A stretch of DNA of 64,000 nt from Martinezella tropici (GTDB lineage Bacteria > Pseudomonadota > Alphaproteobacteria > Rhizobiales > Rhizobiaceae): contig JUHI01000004.1 of assembly GCA_000799755.1 (NCBI GenBank), positions 248,001 through 312,000 on the forward strand, written 5' to 3'. Of this stretch, positions 28,993-36,731 are shown one piece after another (within the stretch, counting starts at the first letter, position 1; each line of letters opens with the position of its first letter). Position numbers and translations under genes: made by a program. Under the pieces are notes generated by a model that was not told where the DNA came from, ran no database searches, and saw nothing but the letters and a program-made list of their open reading frames with translations.

Positions 28993-30006
28993 TCAGATCG
29001 GCGGGATCTTGCCGAGCGGGATGAAGCCGCTGAGCGAGAGGCGGCCGCGATCGGCCGTCAGTGCGACGGAGACCTTGTCGCCGCCATTGGCAAGCGCTTT
29101 CAGCATCTTCGTGGCTGTCTTGATGATGTTCTTGGCGGCGGGTAGCGTGGTCGTCAGGCTATCGCCCCAGGGGCCGATCTGATTGATCTCCAGCTTGAAC
29201 TGGCCGGACAGGAAGCCATCGCCGTCGAAACTGAAGGGGCCGGAAAGCGTCATGATGCGACCGTCGCCGATGTCGATGACGGCCTGGTGCAGGACGCCCG
29301 CTGTGCCGCGAAGCCCCTCGCGATCGCTGCCGTCGAGCAAGCCGGCCTTGCCCGTCAGCGTCACGCTGGCGCTGGTCGAGGCGGTCGGCAGGGGCTGCGG
29401 AAAGTCCTTGATGACGGCATTGGCATTTTCGACGCCGATGGCGAAATCGAGGTCGCTGCCGTTCTGGCTGGCGTGCATCTCGGTATGGGCGGCAGTGACA
29501 TCGACGCTCTGGCCGGTGACGGAGGAGGTGATAGCTGCCTTCAGCCCATCGATGACGGTCTGGGTCTGGCCGACGCCGCGGCCCTTGGCGACGAGGTTCG
29601 ATTGCAGGTCGGCCCATTCCGCCGACACGGTCAGGCCGGCTGTCGTCCGCAACTCAGCCGGAGATTTCAGGCTCCAGCTGACATGATTGGGCTGGAAGAC
29701 CGGCGCGGAGGCGCTCAGCGTATCGAAATTGGCCGACACGCCGCGGGTCTGGTTGTCGACCGTCACCGTGTCGCAGGTGAGCCCGATGGAGAAGGGGAAG
29801 CCGTTGAAGGCCATGTTCTCGCATTTGCCGGCAACGCCGGCGCTGTTCTGCTGGCCAAGCGCCTTCAGGATATTGGCCCTGACGAAACCGGTCGCATAGT
29901 ACCATCCGCCGGTGTAAAGACCGGCCAGAACCACGATCAGCCCCAGCAGGATGAGCCAAAGACGTTTGCCTCGACCGGTCGTTACGCTCTGGCTTGACGC
30001 TGCCAT
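28993..30006 (-). CDS. DUF2125 family membrane-anchored protein
   Basis: A 337-residue protein with an N-terminal membrane anchor (about residues 17-38, LWLILLGLIVVLAGLYTGGWYY) and a long beta-rich periplasmic part typical of DUF2125: CENMAFNGFPFSIGLTCDTV, then repeated LTVSAEWADLQ and LDFAIGVENANAVI segments. Its function is unknown; the repeating strands recall AsmA-like/lipid-bridge folds, but that is conjecture. GGAG lies 6 bases before the ATG at 30006. It is divergent from the ChaC-like gene. Confidence 0.85.
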   Translation of the reverse strand: MAASSQSVTTGRGKRLWLILLGLIVVLAGLYTGGWYYATGFVRANILKALGQQNSAGVAGKCENMAFNGFPFSIGLTCDTVTVDNQTRGVSANFDTLSASAPVFQPNHVSWSLKSPAELRTTAGLTVSAEWADLQSNLVAKGRGVGQTQTVIDGLKAAITSSVTGQSVDVTAAHTEMHASQNGSDLDFAIGVENANAVIKDFPQPLPTASTSASVTLTGKAGLLDGSDREGLRGTAGVLHQAVIDIGDGRIMTLSGPFSFDGDGFLSGQFKLEINQIGPWGDSLTTTLPAAKNIIKTATKMLKALANGGDKVSVALTADRGRLSLSGFIPLGKIPPI

Positions 30007-30056
30007 GTTGTTCTCCAATGGTTGAACTGAAGCTTCACAGTGATTTGGCGTTGGAT

Positions 30057-30590
30057 ATGGACGAATTTTGGGTGTTTGGCTACGGATCGCTCATGTGGAA
30101 TCCGGGCTTTGGTTACGACGAACGGGCCGAGGCCCTTATTTTTGGTTATCGCCGCTCGCTCTGCGTCCGTTCCTGGGTCCATCGCGGCACGGAGCAAAGC
30201 CCCGGCCTCGTCCTTGGCCTCGATCGCGGCGGCTCTTGCCGCGGCATGGCGTTTCGCGTTCCGGGTTCTGATTGGAACGAGGTGCTGACCTATCTGCGCG
30301 AGCGCGAACTCGTCACCAACGTCTATCTGGAAAAGACGTTGCCCATCCGGCTTGCCGACGGGCGGCGTGTCACTGCGGTCGCCTACGTCGTCGACCGCAG
30401 TCACAGCCAATATGCCGGCTCGCTTGACGCGATCGAGGCCGCCCATGTGGTGGAAGCCGCCAACGGACGTTCCGGCCCGAACGATGCCTATCTTTTCAAT
30501 ACGCTGACGCATCTGCGCGACATGGGCATTCGCGATCAGTGGCTCGAGCAGGTTGCCGGTGAAGTGGAGCGGATGCGGAAGGCGTCCTGA
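30057..30590 (+). CDS. Gamma-glutamylcyclotransferase, ChaC family
   Basis: A 177-residue ChaC-type enzyme that cleaves glutathione to 5-oxoproline and Cys-Gly. The substrate loop is VFGYGSLMWNPGF (about residues 5-17), followed by FGYRRSLCVRSWVHRGT and GLVLGLDRGGSCRGMAFRV, with a catalytic Glu expected in the ERELV region. The start is set at MDEFWVFGY; an upstream ATG at 30018 would add 13 residues. Neither has a clear Shine-Dalgarno. Confidence 0.9.
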   Translation: MDEFWVFGYGSLMWNPGFGYDERAEALIFGYRRSLCVRSWVHRGTEQSPGLVLGLDRGGSCRGMAFRVPGSDWNEVLTYLRERELVTNVYLEKTLPIRLADGRRVTAVAYVVDRSHSQYAGSLDAIEAAHVVEAANGRSGPNDAYLFNTLTHLRDMGIRDQWLEQVAGEVERMRKAS

Positions 30591-30625
30591 GCCTCTCTTC
30601 TGGCGGCGACAGGCTTCTTGCGGGC

Positions 30626-31429
30626 TCAGACTGCGGCGGGAACCGGCTTTGCCTGTTTGATTTCAGCCAGGCGTCGGGCTGCGGTCGGCGGTATCGGTAG
30701 ATCTGGGTTTTCGGCGATCGTCTCGACCAGCAGCTCGTCGCTTGCCCTTTCCGTTTCCTCGATCAGGCGCGCGAAGAAGGCATCCGGGTCCATGCCGGGC
30801 TCGATCGGCGGCAGAATGCGCACCTTGATATGGCCGGGATATTTGCGGAAGGTGCGGCGTGGCCAGAAGAGGCCGGGATGCATAGCGACGGCGACGACGG
30901 GAATTCCGAGGTCGCGATACATGCGGGCGATGCCGTATTTGTAGACGGGCTCGGCGCCCGGCGGGCGGCGGGTGCCCTCGGGATAGATGATGAGCTGGCG
31001 GCCCGTCGCGAGTTCTTCGCGGGTGCGCTTCAGGACATCGAACATGACCTTGCCGCGCGCGCTGCGATCGACCGGAATCATGCGCTGCTTGCCGGCGTAC
31101 CAGCCGAACAATGGAATCCACATCAGCTCGCGCTTCAGGATGTAGACGGGATCGTCGAGATAGGGCAGCAGCGCGAAGGTATCCCAGAAGGACTGGTGTT
31201 TGGGCGCGAAGATGAAACTGCCCTTGGGGATATTCTCCAGACCCTCGATCTCGAAGGTCGTGCCGACGATCTTCTCCATCAGCCACGTGCTGGATTTCGC
31301 CCATGCCTTGGGGATCGCATAGGCCGCCTTGCGCGGCATCAGGAAATAGATCGGCGTCAACACGATCATGCGAATGATCAGATTGGCATAGAAGGCTGTG
31401 TTGAACAGGATCGAACGCAAGATAATCAT
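30626..31429 (-). CDS. plsC: 1-acyl-sn-glycerol-3-phosphate acyltransferase
   Basis: A 267-residue lysophosphatidic acid acyltransferase. After two N-terminal hydrophobic segments (to about residue 35), the catalytic H-x4-D box KHQSFWDT is near 87-94, the block with ELMWIPLFGWY follows, and the substrate motif YPEGTRRPPG is near 150-159. It makes phosphatidic acid in the inner membrane. The length and order of motifs match the family. Confidence 0.92.
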   Translation of the reverse strand: MIILRSILFNTAFYANLIIRMIVLTPIYFLMPRKAAYAIPKAWAKSSTWLMEKIVGTTFEIEGLENIPKGSFIFAPKHQSFWDTFALLPYLDDPVYILKRELMWIPLFGWYAGKQRMIPVDRSARGKVMFDVLKRTREELATGRQLIIYPEGTRRPPGAEPVYKYGIARMYRDLGIPVVAVAMHPGLFWPRRTFRKYPGHIKVRILPPIEPGMDPDAFFARLIEETERASDELLVETIAENPDLPIPPTAARRLAEIKQAKPVPAAV

Positions 31430-31578
31430 CGAGGCTTTCCCAATGCACCGGCTTGCGCCGGCATTCGAAGGTCTGCCTACACGATTACGACGTCAATAAA
31501 AAGTCGGTGCATGCGTGGTTTCGCGTCTTCACGCGTGTCGTCGGCGCAAAACCGCAGCTGATGCTTGCGCGGGATGAC

Positions 31579-32301
31579 TCAGTCGTCATCCTCCACCGGC
31601 TGGCGCGAGCGCAGGCCGGTGGGGCGTCCCAGTCCCGTGATATTGCGGGCGCCGGCGAGAAGCACCTTGGCATATTCCGAGATCATTGTGCGCAGCGCGT
31701 TCGGGTCCGTGAACCAGTTCTTGGTCTTCAGATCGGAGTTGACGACCGGATAGGGAATGAAATCCGTCGAGGGGTCGACGTATTTCAGCTCCGCGAGGCT
31801 GCGGGGCATATGATAGTTGTTGGTCACGACGAGAACGCTTTTATAGCCCCTGGCGTGAATCCATTTTGCCGCTTCGCGCGCATTGCCGATCGTATCGAGC
31901 GCGTCGTAGCCGAAGTCGACGCAGCAGCTGAAGAGGCTTGTGGAGCTCTGCGTCAGCTTGCGGATCTGCGTCGGCGTCGTGGTCGGATGCACGCCCGAGA
32001 TCAGCAGGCGGTTGCCCGCGCCGCTGCGCAGCAGTTCCACCGCCTGATCGATACGCTGGTAGCCGCCCGTCAGCACGACGATGGCATCGGCCTTGGGGTC
32101 GAGCGGCGGCTTCAGGCTGGTGATCGAATCGGCAAAATGCAGGAAGCCGCCGAAAACGATGGCGACCAGGAAAATGAAGGCGAAGCCGCCCCATCGCAAA
32201 AACCGCCGGAACAGGCTGCGTCGCACGGGACCATCGCCGCGGGATCGCGCCCGAAGCGACTGCGAACTCACGGTCTTGCGAGTCGTCAGATCCATGCTCA
32301 T
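31579..32301 (-). CDS. YdcF/SanA-like DUF218 membrane protein
   Basis: A 240-residue protein with one N-terminal membrane span (about residues 38-56, GGFAFIFLVAIVFGGFLHF) and a DUF218 domain: DAIVVLTGGYQRIDQAVELL, LLISGVHP, then DTIGNAREAAKW and VLVVTNNYHMPRSLAEL. DUF218 proteins are linked to envelope or polysaccharide metabolism, with no settled activity. It follows ftsX on the minus strand with a 68-bp gap and precedes plsC. Confidence 0.88.
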   Translation of the reverse strand: MSMDLTTRKTVSSQSLRARSRGDGPVRRSLFRRFLRWGGFAFIFLVAIVFGGFLHFADSITSLKPPLDPKADAIVVLTGGYQRIDQAVELLRSGAGNRLLISGVHPTTTPTQIRKLTQSSTSLFSCCVDFGYDALDTIGNAREAAKWIHARGYKSVLVVTNNYHMPRSLAELKYVDPSTDFIPYPVVNSDLKTKNWFTDPNALRTMISEYAKVLLAGARNITGLGRPTGLRSRQPVEDDD

Positions 32302-32369
32302 GATTCGGTACTATACGCTAATTGCGGCAAGGAACGGGCTTGCAAGCGGTAAAAAACATCGTTGCGGCG

Positions 32370-33413
32370 TCAATTCTGCACACTATCCGACCGTCCGGGA
32401 TCGGAACGGATCAGATCGATCTCGTAGATCGTGCGCATGACGGTGAAGCGCGCCGTCAGCGTCGTCAGCAGCGCGATGATGATCATGGTGGCGAGAATGC
32501 CGACATAGCCGAGCGCACCGACGGAGAAAGTCCCGAACAATGCCGTTGCTTGATCGGTCTGCGGCGTGGCGATCGTGCGGCTCTGCAGGAAGCCGGCGCT
32601 GGCGAAGAACAGGGCGGCAAGCGCGCTGCCGGCTGCCGACCCCTTGAGGCTGATTTTCAGGAAGTGCTTCTGGAATTCATTGGCGACGAAGGTGCTTTCG
32701 GCCCCGACGAAATGCAGCACTTCGACGATGTGGCGATTGCCTGAGAGCGCGCCGCGCGTGGCGAAGACCACCGTCAGCACCATGGCGGTGAAAACAAGCA
32801 GCAGAACGCCGGTGCCGATCAAGACGGTGGTGTGGGCCATGGAGACGAGCCGGTCGACCCAGGTGCGGTGGTCGTCCAGCGTCGCCTGCGGGATCTGTGC
32901 CTTCAGCAGGCTGCGCATTGCCTCGAAGTCAGGCGGATGCGTCTCGTCGATGGTGATGATGACGAGGCGCGGGACGGGGAGTTCCTTGAGATCGAGGCCG
33001 GCTCCGAGCCAGGGTTCCAACAGGCGGGCCGTCGCGGCCTCGTCGACGATCTGTCCGGATTTGGTGCCGACGAAGCTGAGCGCGATGTCGCGGGCGCTCG
33101 CGAGCGCCTTTTCCATGTCGAGATTGTCGTCCGGCTTGATCTGGATGGTAATCTCGCGGGAGATCTGGCTCTCCCAGCTTGCCGCCGTCGAGCGCACCAT
33201 GCTGACCGCGCCGAGCGTCAGGCAGGCGAGAAAGGCCATGATGGCGATGACGACGATCAGCGCATTGCCCTGAATATTGGAGGACGGCACGATCGGTCCC
33301 GTCGGGCGGACACGCATCTCCGGGCGCTTACGTTCAGCCGGAGGGGTGGGCGCTTGCCGCGCCTGCTGAGCCCTCGCATTCGGGGCGTTCCTGCGGGGGG
33401 TGGGCTCAGTCAT
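32370..33413 (-). CDS. ftsX: Cell division permease FtsX
   Basis: A 347-residue FtsX-type ABC permease. The cytoplasmic N-terminus is long and Pro/Arg-rich (about 1-45). A first span lies near 50-75, an extracytoplasmic domain covers ~80-190, and three further spans are near 195-220, 250-275 and 295-320. FtsEX gates peptidoglycan hydrolases at the division septum. The start overlaps ftsE by 8 bp, consistent with one operon. Confidence 0.92.
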   Translation of the reverse strand: MTEPTPRRNAPNARAQQARQAPTPPAERKRPEMRVRPTGPIVPSSNIQGNALIVVIAIMAFLACLTLGAVSMVRSTAASWESQISREITIQIKPDDNLDMEKALASARDIALSFVGTKSGQIVDEAATARLLEPWLGAGLDLKELPVPRLVIITIDETHPPDFEAMRSLLKAQIPQATLDDHRTWVDRLVSMAHTTVLIGTGVLLLVFTAMVLTVVFATRGALSGNRHIVEVLHFVGAESTFVANEFQKHFLKISLKGSAAGSALAALFFASAGFLQSRTIATPQTDQATALFGTFSVGALGYVGILATMIIIALLTTLTARFTVMRTIYEIDLIRSDPGRSDSVQN

Positions 33414-34065
33414 AGATATCGAGATGCCCCCCCGACAGAATCATGCGCCTGGCTTCGATCTGATCCATCAGGGCGAGATCGTGCGTGGCGATGACGACGG
33501 CCGTGCCGAGGCGATTGAGTTCCAGAAAGAGATTGAGCAGGCGACGGGCCATCGGCGGGTCGACATTGCCCGTGGGCTCGTCGGCAAGCAGGATTTCAGG
33601 GCGGTCGATGAGCGCGCGGGCGATGGCGGCGCGCTGCTTCTCGCCGCCCGAAAGCACCGGCGGCAGCACATTGATGCGTTCGCCGAGACCCACCCATTTC
33701 AGCAGTTCGAGGACGTCGGTGCGGTAGGAGCTTTCCTCCTTGCCGCGCACGCGCAAAGGGAGAGCGACGTTTTCGTAGGTCGTCAGATGCTCGAGCAGCC
33801 GGAAATCCTGGAAGACGATACCGACGCGGCGGCGCAAGAGCGGCAGCTCGTTGCGGGGGATCGAGGATATCTCGCGGTCGAACATGCGGATCAGCCCGCG
33901 GGTCGGCTGCAACGACATGAAGAGCAGGCGCAGCAGCGTCGTCTTGCCGGCGCCCGAAGGGCCGGTCAGGAACTGGAACGACTTTTTCGGTATGTCGAAG
34001 CTCAGGTCACGGAGGATTTCCGGACCCATGCCGTAGCGCAAACCGACGTTCTCAAAATGAATCAA
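33406..34065 (-). CDS. ftsE: Cell division ATP-binding protein FtsE
   Basis: A 219-residue ABC ATPase. Walker A GPSGAGKTT is near residues 36-44, the signature LSGGEKQRAAIARAL near 138-152, Walker B ILLADEPTGNVD near 160-171, and the switch His in VVIATHDL. The start codon is TTG (34065), giving the conserved N-terminus IHFENVGLRYG; there is no better ATG. It drives FtsX. Confidence 0.94.
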   Translation of the reverse strand: MIHFENVGLRYGMGPEILRDLSFDIPKKSFQFLTGPSGAGKTTLLRLLFMSLQPTRGLIRMFDREISSIPRNELPLLRRRVGIVFQDFRLLEHLTTYENVALPLRVRGKEESSYRTDVLELLKWVGLGERINVLPPVLSGGEKQRAAIARALIDRPEILLADEPTGNVDPPMARRLLNLFLELNRLGTAVVIATHDLALMDQIEARRMILSGGHLDIYD

Positions 34066-34275
34066 CGGGCAGTCCAGTCTTCCGCAGGGTTCAATCAGGC
34101 GACTTGTTAACCAATGGCATTAACAGCCGGTAAATTTTTCTGGAAAGGCGCCCCATTCATGGCGATCTTTGCGAAGCATTAACCAATAAAATTTACGACT
34201 GGGCAGGATTCGTTTCAATGCCCAGATTGGCAATGGGCGTCGAAACCATGTGGATCACCGCAACGGGAGGCCATC
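34066..34275. promoter_or_regulatory. Divergent regulatory region between ftsE and a membrane-protein gene
   Basis: This 210-bp AT-richer gap contains two TTAACCAAT stretches (34106-34114 and 34179-34187), which resemble half-sites of the cell-cycle regulator CtrA (TTAACCAT). Spacing to a second half (TTAA at 34119, TTTAC at 34192) is not the canonical seven bases, so binding is only a possibility. Confidence 0.3.
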
Positions 34276-34941
34276 ATGGGCGCTTTTCGCCACCGTCAAC
34301 AGCAGACGGGGCTGGTTTATGACCTCATTCCGCCCGAGCGCGGAGCGGGATCGGGCCAGGCGCATTACGTCATGCCGAAGCCCGATATCGTCGATGCCGA
34401 ATTCGTGACCGTTTCCAGTGCGCGCGGACGGGCCGCATCGGGCGTCAACATGCGCTATGGCGGGCGTATCCAATCAAAGCCACAGCCGGCGGCGCGCAAA
34501 ACGGCCCTCGCGCGCATCCTGTCCGTTCTGCGTGGCGCCGAAGAGGTTTTGCAGCAGGCGTCGCGGCGCAGCTTCGTGGCGCTCATCGTTTGTCTCGCTG
34601 TATTGATCTTCGGTCTTTCCGGTGGCTTCTCCGGCCTATCGGGCGCGCCAGCCGAGACAGCGGCCGAGCCTCTGCAGTTCTCGCATGTGACGCTGACGCC
34701 ACGCGATGAGAATGGTCTGCCCGTCCTGAGATTGAACGGAATCATCGAAAATGTCAGCGGCGCCACGCTTTCGGTTCCGGAGGTGCGCGCCGATCTTTTC
34801 GCTGGGGATCAGTTGGTCAGGAGCATCGTCGTCGATACGCCGGTCGATCGTCTCGGGCCGCATGAGAGCCGCGGATTCTCGACGCGATTGCAGCATCCCG
34901 GTGGAAAAACGCCGGATGTTCGGCTTTCCTTCATGCCTTGA
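34276..34941 (+). CDS. Single-span membrane protein with DUF3426-like C-terminal domain
   Basis: A 221-residue protein I cannot name firmly. A disordered, basic N-terminal ~95 residues precedes one membrane span (about 101-118, FVALIVCLAVLIFGLSGG). The extracytoplasmic domain (~135-221) reads LRLNGIIENVSGATLSVPEVRADLF and SRGFSTRLQHPGG, the pattern of DUF3426/FxLYD beta-sandwich domains. No zinc-ribbon is seen at the N-terminus. It is followed directly by a RIME-like repeat. Confidence 0.7.
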   Translation: MGAFRHRQQQTGLVYDLIPPERGAGSGQAHYVMPKPDIVDAEFVTVSSARGRAASGVNMRYGGRIQSKPQPAARKTALARILSVLRGAEEVLQQASRRSFVALIVCLAVLIFGLSGGFSGLSGAPAETAAEPLQFSHVTLTPRDENGLPVLRLNGIIENVSGATLSVPEVRADLFAGDQLVRSIVVDTPVDRLGPHESRGFSTRLQHPGGKTPDVRLSFMP

Positions 34942-34942
34942 A

Positions 34943-35052
34943 GCATGATGCCGAAAAGCGCGTGCGGCTTTCGGGCGACATCATGCTCAACCTGTTTGAT
35001 TCCAGAGCGGATTCGGATTTTAGGTGGAATCGACCTAAAATCATCCGCTTCT
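34943..35052. repeat. RIME-like intergenic element, copy A
   Basis: About 110 bp made of two palindromes. The first runs GCATGATGCCGAAAAG ... CTTTCGGGCGACATCATGC. The second contains GATTTTAGG/CCTAAAATC flanked by AGCGGAT/ATCCGCTT. The same layout recurs at 41218-41325 and 49900-50016, as in the Rhizobium intergenic mosaic element RIME1. Confidence 0.8.
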
Positions 35053-35138
35053 GGGGGTGTGTCGGGCTTGCCGATTGTGCTACGGGCTAAGGCTTGATCG
35101 GCGGCCAGGGGCCGCGCAGCCATGGAGCATGCCAATCA

Positions 35139-35687
35139 ATGCCTGTCGTACGCGGGAAGAATATCGAGCCGCTTTTCACTGCCGAGCAGATTGCCGAGCG
35201 CAATCATGTCTTGGCGAAGGAAATCGCCAGCGGGCCGACGAAAGATCTCCTCGTCATCGCCATCCTCAAGGGTTCTTTCATCTTCGCCGCGGATTTGCTG
35301 CGCGCCTTGCATGAGACCGGGCTTGCCCCGGAGGTCGAATTCATCACCCTTTCGAGCTACGGCGCCGGCACGACCTCGCAGGGCGTGCGCATCGTCAAGG
35401 ACATCGACAGCGATGTGAAGGATCGCGATGTCCTGTTGATCGACGATATTCTGGAATCGGGCCGCACGCTGCGTTTCGCCAAGGAACTGCTCTATGAGCG
35501 CGGCGCCCGCAATGTCACGCTTGCCGTGTTGCTCGACAAGAGTGTCAAGCGCCAGGAAGAGCTGGAGGCTGATTATGTCGGCTTCGAATGCCCCGATTAT
35601 TTCGTCGTCGGCTATGGCATGGATGTCGCCTACGCCTTCCGCGAACTGCCCTTCGTCGGCGTCGTCACGGGTGACGCGGAGGCCTGA
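35139..35687 (+). CDS. hpt: Hypoxanthine phosphoribosyltransferase
   Basis: A 182-residue purine salvage enzyme converting hypoxanthine (and often guanine) plus PRPP to the nucleotide. The PRPP motif DVLLIDDILESGRTL (about residues 95-109) and the FVVGYGMDVAYAFRELPFVG stretch near the C-terminus are diagnostic. The start at MPVVRGKNIEPLF gives the family N-terminus. It precedes cpdR, a conserved rhizobial neighbour. Confidence 0.95.
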   Translation: MPVVRGKNIEPLFTAEQIAERNHVLAKEIASGPTKDLLVIAILKGSFIFAADLLRALHETGLAPEVEFITLSSYGAGTTSQGVRIVKDIDSDVKDRDVLLIDDILESGRTLRFAKELLYERGARNVTLAVLLDKSVKRQEELEADYVGFECPDYFVVGYGMDVAYAFRELPFVGVVTGDAEA

Positions 35688-35700
35688 TCTTAAGTTAATG

Positions 35701-35719
35701 CAGGCGGGTCATCCGCCTG
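35701..35719 (+). terminator. Hairpin after hpt
   Basis: CAGGCGG/CCGCCTG is a perfect 7-bp stem with a 5-base loop, 13 bases after the hpt stop. What follows is TCCCATTCT rather than a clean T-run, so it is a weak terminator at best. Confidence 0.45.
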
Positions 35720-35748
35720 TCCCATTCTGCTCCAGTGATGACGAACCA

Positions 35749-35755
35749 TTAACCA
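35749..35755 (+). promoter_or_regulatory. Possible CtrA half-site upstream of cpdR
   Basis: TTAACCA lies 92 bases before the cpdR start, inside AACCATTAACCACG. CtrA half-sites in alphaproteobacteria are TTAACCAT-like, and CpdR acts in the pathway that degrades CtrA. A single half-site is weak evidence. Confidence 0.3.
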
Positions 35756-35846
35756 CGGAGCCTGATCGCCTGCCCGTCGTTTACCGATCGCAAACGGAAT
35801 TCTGGTGATTTCGGTCGCGGAACATGACGGACCAGGAGCACGGACC

Positions 35847-36206
35847 ATGGCAAAAATTCTGATCACGGAAGACGAAGACTCGCTTCGCAGCTTCGTCGCC
35901 CGCGCGCTGCGCTTGGACGGTCACGAGACCGAAGAGGCAGCTGACGGCGCGGAGGGCTTGGAGAAATTGAAGGCGGGCGGCTACGACCTCCTGCTTTCGG
36001 ACATCCGCATGCCTGTGATGGACGGCATCGAGCTTGCCCATCAGGCGCATTCGACCTGCCCGGGGATGAAGATCTTGCTCATGACCGGCTATGCCGAGCA
36101 GCGCGAGCGCGCCGACGACCTCATGGAAAAGATCGTCGACGTCGTGGCCAAGCCGTTTGCACTGCCCGATATCCGCAAGGCCGTTGCCCGCGCATTGGCT
36201 GCCTGA
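35847..36206 (+). CDS. cpdR: Cell-cycle response regulator CpdR
   Basis: A 119-residue stand-alone receiver domain. The phosphoacceptor is Asp52 (LLSDIRMP); the acidic pocket E8-D9-E10 (ITEDED), Thr in MTGYAEQ and Lys in AKPFALPDI are in place. In Caulobacter and Sinorhizobium unphosphorylated CpdR works with ClpXP to destroy CtrA and other regulators. AGGAG sits 8 bases before the ATG. The location next to hpt agrees with the rhizobial cpdR locus. Confidence 0.9.
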   Translation: MAKILITEDEDSLRSFVARALRLDGHETEEAADGAEGLEKLKAGGYDLLLSDIRMPVMDGIELAHQAHSTCPGMKILLMTGYAEQRERADDLMEKIVDVVAKPFALPDIRKAVARALAA

Positions 36207-36218
36207 CGTTCGTCCGTT

Positions 36219-36244
36219 GTCAGCACAGCTGTGCCTGTGCTGAC
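36219..36244. terminator. Bidirectional hairpin between cpdR and the cupin gene
   Basis: GTCAGCACAG/CTGTGCTGAC is a perfect 10-bp stem with a 6-base loop in the 45-bp gap between the convergent genes. Confidence 0.6.
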
Positions 36245-36251
36245 GTCATCA

Positions 36252-36677
36252 TCATTTGTGAATGGGTCCGAAGTCGTCATCGGGGTAGTGGATCGTTTCC
36301 TCCCCCGGCTTTCTTGAGCCGACGACGATCATCATCACCGCTTCGGCGGAGTGGTTGAGCAGATGATGGGCATTGGGCTGCCCTGCCGGAAATCCCACGA
36401 TGTCGCCAGCTCCGAGTATATGGTGGCCGTTTTCATCGACCAGCGTCGGTGTCCCCGCCAGCACATAGAGAAATTCGTCTTCCGCCATATGCCAGTGGCG
36501 CGACGACGACATGCCTCCGGGGTCGAGGGTGACGAGATTGATGCCGAATTGCGTGATTCCCACTGCCTTGGCCAGCCTGACCTCGTGCTTGCCGTTCAAT
36601 CGCGCGTCTGCCTGGGGAATGCCCGGCAAGCCGGTGGTGACGGGCAGATCCGAAATACTCGCAAGCTTGGTTTCCAT
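36252..36677 (-). CDS. Cupin-domain protein
   Basis: A 141-residue cupin with GGMSSSRHWHMAEDEFLYVLAG (first cupin motif, His pair and Glu for metal) followed by GDIVGFPAGQPNAHHLLNHS (second motif). A start at 36677 is chosen because AGAGGA precedes it; the frame extends 10 codons further upstream. The family includes sugar-epimerase- and dioxygenase-like metal cupins; activity is unknown. It is convergent with cpdR. Confidence 0.85.
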   Translation of the reverse strand: METKLASISDLPVTTGLPGIPQADARLNGKHEVRLAKAVGITQFGINLVTLDPGGMSSSRHWHMAEDEFLYVLAGTPTLVDENGHHILGAGDIVGFPAGQPNAHHLLNHSAEAVMMIVVGSRKPGEETIHYPDDDFGPIHK

Positions 36678-36731
36678 CTCATTCCTCTGCGGCGAGCATG
36701 ACAGCATCGGTCACTTCGCAGGGGGATTATC

